A stretch of 64,000 nt of DNA from Bolinopsis microptera (lineage: Eukaryota; Ctenophora; Tentaculata; Lobata; Bolinopsidae): the NCBI RefSeq assembly GCF_026151205.1, contig NC_087079.1, positions 15,314,445 to 15,378,444 on the forward strand, written 5' to 3'. Position 1 is the stretch's first letter; each line of letters opens with the position of its first letter. Made by a program: the position numbers and the translations under genes. Shown here in pieces: positions 49,701 through 61,700 of the stretch. Under the pieces are notes generated by a model. It was not told the DNA's origin, made no database searches, and saw nothing but the letters and a program-made list of their open reading frames with translations.

Positions 49701-52700
49701 GCTGCTCTAAACTGTTTTTTCTGTACGCTCCTGAACATCAATGAGCATCTATTCACTTTAGTTGCCTCAGGATCTGTGATTTCCGGACAAACAATGCAGA
49801 CAAAAAAACAGTGTCGTGGAAATACGAAGACAAGAAGATAACGGCCACCACTAAGCTGGAAAATGTAGCTGATAAAGACTCTGAAAATACTTATAAATGG
49901 ACCTTCCACCTCCAAAACAACACTCAGCTCTCCATGGACATCACGCTTGATGTAGCAGGTATAGTTACTTAGTTTGATCGAGGTTATTACTGATGAGTAA
50001 ACACCAAATTTCCGATTTTGACCGGGAATCCTGTCGACCTGTTATATAGCTGGTGGGTTTTGCATCCCGAGCAGGCCATCACACTAGACCATTTATTAGT
50101 TTTGGGAATATCTGTTATTCGCTAGCTTTAAGTTTAACAAGCAGAGAGATGTTTCTAATGATCAGGGTCAGATACGTGTTTTTTTCAATACCTTCAAATC
50201 GGAACTCGGAAGCCCTACTCGGGGCACTACACTTACGTGAAATAGGGCACTATAAGTATATATGTTCTGGCACGGAAAATAGATCTTTGCCAAGTTGTCA
50301 TAATCATAGGGGGGAGAAGGGTCAGGAAAGCCACACTTTAACTGAATTTCAGAGATAGCACTAGAATATTTTTGGTGGACAGCTGGCAATATTTTTTCCG
50401 AGCCTATTTCCACGACCACAAATCTTAATATTAAGTCACATCAGATTTTTTACAGATAATTGAATTAAGATGGGCCTACCCGGGTCGTGTTTAAGATTGC
50501 TTTATCAGATCTCTCGGGTATGGCCTAATTTTACAAAAGCTGGGTCCTATTTGACTTTTGGGTCCTGTTTTTGTTCCATCTCGTATTGCATGGCCGTGTT
50601 GGTCTAAGGAACCGATTAAGATTCGAGCCATGGAATTCGTTTGATCTCTTTCCAAGACTTGTTTATCAATATTAACTTTTAACTTTTTTTTAATCTTGCG
50701 GTTATCACATATTATAATTTATAAGTAATGAGCCATTGTGCATAACACATTACACGTGGACAATTACATGTTTTCCTTTTTTTCTTGAGAATATGGAAAA
50801 CGCACATCCAATATAACTAAAAACCTTACTAACTCGCCAATTCTTTTAACAGAGATCGTTGCTAAAGATTTGACAGTGTTCGACGCTTTCACCCAAACAG
50901 TCACCTACCAGTTCGAAATTCAAGGAGCTGATGTTGCCCCCACGGCTTGCTATACTCTCATGACTAAGGACGGAGAGGAGGACGAGGCAAGTGGAGTTTT
51001 TTAAAAGTGGAGTTTTTTGCTCATTTATTTCCTTCATGTGGTACTTCGATCGATATGATTATAAACTTTGTCAGGCCGAAAGCTTGGAATTAGTTTGTGC
51101 TACACTTTTATTTACTTTACAAAGTAAAGTATTCTTGAATGTAAAATCGGGTCCTTCTGCCGGTTTCCATGTTAAGCTCATACTGCAATCTGTATTAAAC
51201 GGGAGAGTTTTCGACCAAGACATGTGAGGTTATATTGATTGTTTTATTAAATCAAAACCCCTGGACATCCTCGGCAGTAGGGTGTCACACATTCCTTCTC
51301 GTCTCGTGACACTTTTCTGATAAATCAAAGGGAAGAAGCGGCAAAAATCATGGAATATCTGAATTTCATTTTCACAGAAAAAGCAATCGAGAAAAAGACA
51401 AAAAGTTTCGTCCTTTCTGAGAACTTTGTTTTTTGACGTCTAGTAGGCGTATACGAGGTAAAACATCAAATTAGAGGGCCGATAACTAATAACGTTTCAT
51501 CGTGTACCGTGGTTGCTGGTTAACAAATATTGACACGAGTTCAGTTTTCACTAGACTGTAGATAATTCCTCAAGACTCTCAGACTCTGTCCAACGATGAG
51601 TTGAATTCCATCCACAGTTCTGCTTTAAATCTGAGGAAAAATCCGTTAGATTTTATTTTCCGCATTCAGACGCACGAGTGATCAGAAGTTTATAACGTAT
51701 TGAAGTTTATTACTTAAATATTTGTATAACACAGGACATGTTCAGTTACATGATATTCACCAACTTAATAGATAGTACGTTGAAAGACCAGAAACGCCCC
51801 ATTGAAAGCAAGATTTAACAATGCAGATTAAATACAGAAATATAGAAAATCAATGTTACAATACACTTCCATATAACTGTAAGCTCTATAAGTCACAATT
51901 ATACTGGCTCTCAATAAATTTAGGTCGTGATAACTAATAACCCGTACAGAAAAATGCAACACACAATCACAATGTTTCAGTACCCACTGTAGTAGTTGAC
52001 TTAAGAGTTTTCCATGTTGATTGTTGACTGATATGTTCCCATAGAAACGGACGGGAACCCTGGACGGGAATGTGTGTACAGTGAAGGGAGCACAAGTAGA
52101 GTCCCAGTCTGAGTACTCGTACACGTGCGTGTTTGAGATTAACGGACAGACGCTCAAACAGAAAGTCTCCACTGATTTCATAGGTAATGTGTGTTATTAT
52201 TACACCGAACTCATTTTTTAATCTGATAAATGTTATGGGATTATACAGAGGATATTTAAAATGTAGTATTGGAAATAAATTGCAAGTTTCAATTTTGGAC
52301 ATGCACAAAAAAACCCAAAACCGAAATTCAGAAAATGAACAGATGGTGTCCCAGCGCCAATTTAGATGCATGTAACATACGTCGAGTCTTTAATTCTGAT
52401 ATTTCAAATGTTCAAACTATTCTGTCATGCAAACCAAAAGCAATGTAAAATCAAAAATAGCGGCCACTATGTTTGGCCGCCTATAAAACTTTCACCATTT
52501 CATGCTATCTGTAATCAGTACTGGAGGCGAACCCTAGCAAGCCCGTTGTTAACGTGACTGGAGCAGATGTGACCATGGTGTGCACTGCTAAAGATTACCA
52601 GAAGGAGCCCGTGGAGGTCACGTGGGACTGCACAGGTACAAGAAATCTATTTATAGATTTAGCACGGTCATGTCATGTGCGATGGAACATCGATCGAGAT

Positions 52701-55700
52701 GTTTTTATGAATCATTTCAGCAACTAAACCTTCACGAAGACTAACGCAAAGATTGTTTTTAGTCATTAGGAACCTGCTTTGGTGAAACTTACCGATAACC
52801 GGATAACTCTTTATATTATTATTATATATATATATATCATAAGTTTTTGTGTTTCGTAAACTAAATTATATTCTTTAGGGGAATGGTGTGAACACGCCAG
52901 TAAGAACCTGAAAGAGAAACTAACTGAGGTTGGCTACGACGATCTCCACAAAGCTCAGGATGCGTGCGCTGCTAACCAAGGTACGGTTTGGTGAATTCTT
53001 CCCGAAATGTGATTCCGACAATAAAACTTTAACAGTTACATGTCATTATTGTTTAAAGGGGACTTTTTTATTTGATATTTCAACGGAAAGCTTATATTTT
53101 AGCATATATTAGTCATATTATGGTACATTTTTGGTAGATTGGCCATTTTTACCGTTTCGCCCTCATCATACCTGCAATATGACAACACATTGCTTTCAGA
53201 GTGCACTGGCGTGACAAAAGAGGTGAGGAATGGTGTTACCAAGTATTATCTGATGAAAGGAGAGCTGACGGCCTCAGAGGAGGATGACACCTCCTGGGTG
53301 TCGGGTACTTGTGCAGAGGACCACAGTGGTAAGTTCGCAAGTATTGTTGATTATCTTCTGAGTACCGAATAATGCGTATTGTAGGATTCTTAGACCCTAG
53401 CTAGAAGGTACGTGACCGATCCGTCTAGCTTGGGTCTTATCAACGGTTCTTATCAACAGTTCTTAACTTAATTTATAGTATTATCTCGATAGAGTTTATC
53501 AATAATGTAAATTTTATCAATTATGTTATTTTGGATTGTTTGTTTGATTATATTATATTACATAATTTAATATATTTGTATTAGTACTAGTAGTGTTGAG
53601 AGTATTGAAACTTTGAAAGGTGCCGCTGTATAAAGTTATAATATTATCTCGATAAATTTTAACGAAAGTATTATCTTGAACTGTTTGTTGTAATTGTATT
53701 ACATTAATTAATTAATCTATATTATAGAATATACTTATATTATATTATATAAGTAGTGTTATGAGTATTGAAACTTTGGAAGGTGCCGCAATCAGAACTC
53801 AGAATGTTGACTCTTCAATGATTTTGTAAAGATACACGCAATACTCACATGCATATTAAAATTGAACTTAGGAAGACATTAAATAAATTAACGAAAGCCA
53901 GTGAAACAAAACATAAACCACATTTATTTCCAGGTTGGATTTCAATCATAGCCGATTGTTACCAATCAGCATGTGCTAAACCGTTCGACTTGGAGAAACA
54001 TAGCCTGCAAGTTAGATACACAGCCCAGGACGATCAAGAGAAATATGTGAACTTCTTCGACGAGAAGAAAGAAAGGATAGGGTTCATAAAGTGGTCTCTA
54101 AATCCAGGGTCGGTACAGATATACGATTGTTCCAACGCAGAGGAGCTCAGCTGGACCAAAACTCCCCCGACTAGGTGAGCGATTGTTCGTTGCTTTTTAG
54201 ATGGAGCCTGAAATCTGAAATGGTAAACATAAGTGTTAATTTTAGGTACATAATAAGGTAGTGTAGGTACATAACAATTTATTATATCCCTATCCTTTAG
54301 TCATTGAGAATACTCATCTTAAGGAATCTTTAGTATAAACGGGAGGAGGTAATTCTCTACGTTTTACATAAAGCGGATTAGAATTAATTTAAAGTCCTAA
54401 TTTGGACCAATTCGAACAACATTAGTAATACAATCAAAATTATTTTCATTTGTCGGCCAAAAGAGAACTTTAATATCAATACACTGTGTGATAATTCATT
54501 CATGTGCAGTTTGCACTGTGCAGTCATTCTCAATTCTCATATAAATCTGCTGTAGCAGCTGCGCAGCACGGGAAGTTATCGTTTTACCCAATTTACCCTG
54601 TCGAAAGCTTGTAAAAATTAAAGGGTTTGTGTCAGGGTGTTTCATGATAATTATAGTTACTAGCGAGTTTGAGGTGAGCCATACTACTCCTTCCAGAATA
54701 ACGATGCATGGTTCCAATAAGCACTGATCGAGACTAAGACTTTTGACAGGTTAAACAGTTAATTACTTCCACTGCAGTCGACTTGGTCATTGGCTGGTTA
54801 TGCTGGACACATACCTTCCTCAAAGAGTTATCAATCTTGATGTCTATTTTATTGCAGCACTGATTCAAGAACGTGGACGATAAGCAAGACTAAAACCCAC
54901 ATCACCCTCAAACTGGGCGAGGAAGAGGTATTTTCAATAAATAACACGCCAGGAATGCTTGAGATGCATTATTTAGAATGAGAATCATTCAATCGTAAAA
55001 TCAATAACTTAGAATGATTCCAGAACTTCTATCAACAACTTTGACACAATAGCCTATTCACAGATGTTTTCGTACGAGTTCAAAGACGAACCAAAGTGTA
55101 AGGCACTGTATGAGAAGGATATAAAGTACGTGTCATTTAACGAGTTCCTGTCCAAGACAACCAGTCCCCAGTACCTCAACGTAGGAAGTGGTAAGAGCTG
55201 AGTTTGAGTAGTAAGAAGAGTTGAAAAGGGGTTTATGGTTTTAATAGAGTTTAGACACTAGACACTACTCAATAAATATTGATTTATCAGTGATTTTGTG
55301 ATGAGCTTTTTGCATCTTTTCATTAATTGACCGATGGATTTTTGGTTTATCACCTTTCCGAAAATTCCAGAGAATCAGGACGTTCCGAAGACGGTTAAGG
55401 AAGCCACCACAGCAGTTTCAACCTACACAAACTCAAACCTAACACGTGACACAACTTGCACGTGTACATTTAAATTCAACGACATCAGCATTCTATCTAA
55501 AACATTCAAGATATATGAAGCGAGTAAGTTCATCTTGGTCAATGTTTGGATATTGTTCTAGCATCGTTCAGGTTCCATTTCATATTGAAGAATTAAAGTA
55601 TTAAGAATAGACAATGCAATACAATTTGATCAGTGGTCAAAATACCTACAGTTTATTAACTTTATAAGTTTATTCCATCTTGTAAGAGTACAGAGATGAA

Positions 55701-58700
55701 ACGTGAATTGGTTTTTTGAATGGTGCTTTGATATTTTAAGTTGATAATTAAATTCTAGCTTTAATTATTGACTGGATCTTATGAACGTTTTCCCCCTCAG
55801 AACGTCTGACTCCGAATGCTTACTACTCGCTCCAAAAAACGGAGGTAGAACCCGCCTGCTCGTTTAGCGTGGAATATGCAGATTTAGAGGGAACCGTTCA
55901 GTGGTTCTTCAAAGATGAGGTCATCAAGAATGAGAAATTCACAATGACGAAATTTGATGAAAAGACGGAAATTTACAACATATCTTGTGAGCATCACCTA
56001 ATTTTCAATTAATATTTAAGCTTATTTCATAACTTGATTTTAACCATCTTCACAGAGAAGATTCGTTGTCTCGCATAACATTTCCCTCCCTCCCACAGCA
56101 TCTCTCGGTCTCACAGCATTACAAGAAGAGACCTCCGCACTGGTCACGTGCAAGTTCCTGTTCACTAATGAACCCAGTATTACCTGGACTGTAGCAGTCG
56201 GTAAAGTAGGTACGTGCCCGGAGGGTTAAAGGAGTCCACAAATTTCGCATTTCAAGATCTATATCTTCCTGAAAACGACAAAATATCAGTAAAGTATGGA
56301 CTCCATACTTTACTGATATTTTGTCATTTTCAGGAAGATATAGATCTTGGAATGCGAAATGATTGATTGGGAACTGGGTTTTACTACCCCAGTTAATGTT
56401 TACTAAAATAGATATTGAACAGCAATTTAATAAGATAAAAATCGTACCAGCGTATTTTAAAATCTGTATAATTCATGAAATTAAAAGTAGCTATGACCAT
56501 TATATTAAGAGTTAAATATATTGTTTATATTCCCCATCATGGACTAGTGGCTCAACAAAACTGCGTCGGAAATTAAAGCTCAGCTAAAGCCTGAAGACTA
56601 TTCAGTCTTGTATAGAAAATAACTACAGCTACCAATATGTCCCTCACAAACATGGTCCAAAACATATCAAAACAGCACACGAAACACACACTCAAAAAAA
56701 GTTGTCAACCGTTGCTCTCATCGGCACAATAAATTTGCCCGTCCTTTATGTAAAACTTTTTGGTCGGTTCTGCAAGTGCCCGCTTCTTCATGTCCTGTAC
56801 CAGATCTTTCCGGAGCTTCCTCTGTTCGACAGACCGATCAGGGCTCAAGAAAACTGTCTTAAACTTCTCACTCTGCCGCAGGTTCCTGGCATTCGTCAAC
56901 CGTTTTCTTTTTTCCTATTCTCTGAGCCTCTACTTTTGGCTTTATGCCAATAGTTTCCAGAACTTCACTGACTTGAGATTCGAGCTTCTCTTCGTTTTCC
57001 TCAGGCAGACCGAAGATAAGAAGGTTCCTGCTGCGGTCCTCCTCTGCAACAATAGTCTTGACTACAGACGTCAATGCTTCCGGGCTGATTACTGGAGACT
57101 GTGCTGGCAAACTTTGAACGACTGAGCTGTAAGATTGGAACTCCGCTTTCACTGAATCAGCAACTGAACTTGACACAGTTTTCTTCAACGCTTCAAGTTG
57201 CTCAGTCTTGCAAGCTGATAGCTCGGCCTGAACACTGATAACCTGCTCTTGCTTCTCAATTAACTGATCCTGAAGTCTGGTCAACACATTCTTATACGCT
57301 TCAACGGTCTCCATAAGATAGTTCGTATACTCAAAAGATCGACCACACACATCGACAATCTCCGGCTTATTCAGTCTGTTGAAGTTCTTAGCGTCCGCAA
57401 TGTCCTTTAACTTTCCGTAAGGCTTGCCAAATTTCTTCAGAGTCTCTTTGCTCCAGGTGAACATCTCATTCCACATGTAATTGATACTTTCCAAGTCCAA
57501 ATCTGCCATCGTAAAGATCAGCACAACAAGCTAGCAGCGCAGTAGCGGTGTGATTATCAAGAGATAAGCAGTGCGACAACGAGAGCTAACAATTTTAAAA
57601 CGGCAGTGAGAGTGTATTTTCGATAATTTGTTATTTCTTCGGAAATTGTCGAATTTTTGGTCGTGACACATTATTATTTTCAAATTAGATGGATTCCTCT
57701 GATATTTTCTGAGACGGGGCTTGGTGTGAGTATTGTGATTGACTTTCAAAACTTTTGTATAGTTTTAAAACTTTCATCAACAGAGTTTCCCGTTAACGAA
57801 CTGGTATTCTCGCCTCTCACCAAAACTCTAAGCTACGACTGTTCCATTATTGGAAGTGACGAGGACACGAAATGGACCTACTACAGATCCTTTAGCGTGA
57901 GTATAGCAATATACCAAATGGTCGAGAACCTGTGCTCCAATTTCCTTGCCATGCCCATTACTACTAAAATAACATGCGGTTATCACGAAAATAAACAAAT
58001 GATTCACAAAAGCATATTAATAATGAATTACGTTGTAGGTGGATCCAAATTTTGTTAGTAAGATAATATAAATAAATAAATAGTAAGATAAATATTGGTT
58101 TCAAGTTCATATTTAGTATTTACCATTACTCTTTTAATATGATATTAGTGTTGCCTGAGTTGTACAATTATGTGTATTACTTTGATCAAGTTCAACTAGC
58201 CTTAGCTTACCTTGACGAAAATATTAATAACATTTTAACGGACCCTTAGGGTGGAGAAGAGAAGAAGCTAGATGCTCCAGCCTGGACTGAAGATAGCTGG
58301 GGTCTGACTGATTACACCTTGAAGTGTAGAGCAGAGCTACCAAGCCAGAACCTAACTACTCAATATGTGGTCGACAGAACTGGTCAGTACTTTAGTAGAA
58401 ACAAACCTTTCTGAAATGATGACACTAGGTCGGCCAGGGCGGTCTTAAGATAATTTTATTATTCGGAAATTATGCTTATAGAACACAATGGGCATGTATC
58501 GGATTTTTATCTACAGCCTTTTTTGTGTCGTTTTTAAGGATTGCAGGAAAATAAAAGTTTTCACTCCCTTTATTGTTGTCCTTTTTAGAGACGGTCACTT
58601 CTCCAACCATCAAGGAAGGAGAGCAGTATATCCAGGTTTGGATGCATGGGATGTCTGAGATCTCCGTGCAACTAACCCAACTAATTCACCAACCTGTTGG

Positions 58701-61700
58701 AGCTTCCTATGTTTGCAAAGGTACATCTAGTTAAAACCTAAGAGAAGAAAAATGTAGAAATTAAATTTACGCAATTTTCTCCAAATCCTGTCAGAAACTT
58801 TGCCTAGTTGGCACTGTTAATATAGGTAACTATCAATATAGTTAAATATCGTGGTTAAACCAAAACCATTTCTTACAAAACTGTTAGAGTAGTATAGTTA
58901 TTAGTTAATTTTGACATGCTGATTTAGAAAATAACATGAGTTACTGTACCTATGGTTACTGAATACTGGTGGTACATGGAACAGTCTGATTGGTTTCATA
59001 GTTTATCGGAGAGCTGTTTTAATTTATTAAGTTGAGTTAAGAGTCCTGAAATGGATCTATATTCTTGACCGTGTACGTGCGTCAAATCGACAAGTTGTTA
59101 ACATCATTGAACTATAAAACACATTAAATCACCACTTTTTAGATGCTGAAGATAAAGACTTCCCGCCCAAAGATGGGAAAGATGACACAAGCACTGCATG
59201 GTAAGAAATACACTGAGCCTCAACCTTTCTTGTAACAACTACTTGCCAGTATCCATACTGGATTTTACCCTAGTTTCCGTTTTATCAACCCAAAGGTCCC
59301 ATTTATCTTAAGTCAGCCCCCGGAAGAATGGGAAGAATCAATGAGCTTAGCTTTAATTTGCATGGAAACATCCAGAAAAATCATTCTGAATGGATCGGGG
59401 ACTGGGCACAGAGATTATATAGTAAATCCATACCAGTAAATATATATCATTGATTTAACAGGGAGTTGCTGGTGCCCATCTCAAAGATGCACAGGAGAGG
59501 TATATGGGATGATGTAACCTGTACCTACACCTTCAAGTTTAAGAACAGTGATGTTTCTGTGCCATTCAAGGTCGATGTCTACGGTAAGCAATAAAGATGA
59601 CTATGGTTACTAAGGGTTTTACTTCTGTATATTTCGTAGTTAATTTTCTGTTGACTTATTTGGATTTTGAATGATTCCCAATTTACCAACTCCCCTCTGC
59701 TGGGTAAACAAATAAAACCAGTGGCGGAGTAACACCTCCTTTAACTCTAACTCTAATAATTATAATATATTTATAACAGGGATGAGTAACGTTACAAAAG
59801 TTACCACAGCCGGCTCCCCACTTGAAGTAGCTCTCTCAACATACGGACTCAAGGATGTCACTAATGTTGAGATATCTTGGGATATAGGCGGTAGTGTCGC
59901 CAATAAAGGTAAGATCGGGGAATAGATCGGTTCTTGGACGGCTCTGGAACGGCTATTGAACAGCTCTAGAGCGGTGATTGGTGTTTGACTTATTGGCGAC
60001 TAGCATTATATCTCCACTGTAAGTAACCTATCAACTATTTTTTGTCAGATTTCTTATATTCTATCCCCCAAGCTGAAGGATATACATCCACTGTGACTAA
60101 AAATGAAACCGGAGTTACGAGCACGCTCAAAGTGACAGCCATCCCAGTTGAAAAACACGGCTCTCACAAAATAACCGTGTCGACAAATGGTGGAGATGCT
60201 TCTTCCACCCTTCAGCTGTTTGTAATAGGTAAGCCTGTTCCAGTTTGGTTGCAATTCTGTTATTAAGTTTGCTACAACGCTTCCTTAAATAGGTTAAAAA
60301 CGCACAAATAAACATATAATTGTTGAAGTATTCGGAGTACGTGCAGGAATCTTAACCACCTCCCACGTATCTCATAAAGTTGCGGAATATTCACCAAATT
60401 TCTGCGAACGTAACAGCTTTAAGTTCTACCATTCACTTTTACTTCTTGTGCGGTCCCTATATATTAAGTCTCTATTCACTGTGAATCACATGGTATGACA
60501 GGTCGGGAAGTTAGTTACCGAGTCAACGTTGGAACATGTTTAATGGTTAAATACTGTTGCTCCAAGTTAACTTTTACATACTTCCAGATATAAACCGCAC
60601 CCCACACCCCTCTGTGTTGCAACAGAAAGGCACAGCGGTTAATCTGGTATGCGATTGCATAAACTGGAAAGATAATGCTACTATATCTTGGGATCAAGAG
60701 GGTGAGGCTCTGTATGTGTGCTAAAAATATCTTAAAGAGTTCTGCTTTATTTCTGCACTTAGTCCTTATGCAATGCATGAACAAAAATGAATTTTTGATT
60801 TTAATATATTTCATGAAAACGTTAATTATTAAATTATCAAATCCAGGAACCATCGCAAACAAGTTCAGTCTGTCTTCCATTCAATCAACATACACGGCCA
60901 ACTTTGCCGAGGACACTAAAGTTGCCTGCAAGTTCGCTTTCCATGATAGTGTTGATATCAGCAAGGACTTTGATGTCGATGTATTTGGTAAGAACATTAA
61001 TTAACATTGACTATTCTGAATATCTCAGCTGATGGTTGTGAGATTGTGATTTAAGTATCGGTTCAAATATATCATTATATGTGTTCCATTAAACGTAGTT
61101 CATGATTAAAAACTCTTCTCTGCTTTTTACAATGTTCCATCAATCTATACCTCCCTCTGTAGAAATGGGAGATGTGTCGAAGGAAGCAATAGCTGATGTA
61201 AAGAGTACGTTGAAAGTGGAGTTCCCAATAACTGGTCTCCAAGACTTCAATGCGGCTACCAAGACTTGGTCCTTCAATGATAAGAAACACACTATTCCTA
61301 CTACTTGTAAGCTGATTCTCTGGTTTTGTCGATAATATGATAGAATTAAAGAAACTACTTAGTGCTTAAAATAGAAGTCTATTGTCTACGTTTACTGTAC
61401 TTTGAACTCCCGTGTGTTAATAATTCACGTTTAATTTACTGTTCCAGATTGGAAGGACGTGACAGAGTGTGCGGATGTGCAGTGTACGACCGTCTTTCAC
61501 TTTCAGTACATCAGTCTCGATATTAAGCTGAACTATGAGACTGCTGCTGCCAAGAAAATTCATTTTTATAGCGAGGATCTTAAACTGGTAAAACGGTCAA
61601 GTTTTGATTGATCAATAAACTCTTAAAACTTATATCACTTGAAAAATCTGGTAAACTGTCTGTTTTAGTTTAGCCATGAAAAAGGGACCATTTAGGCTTG

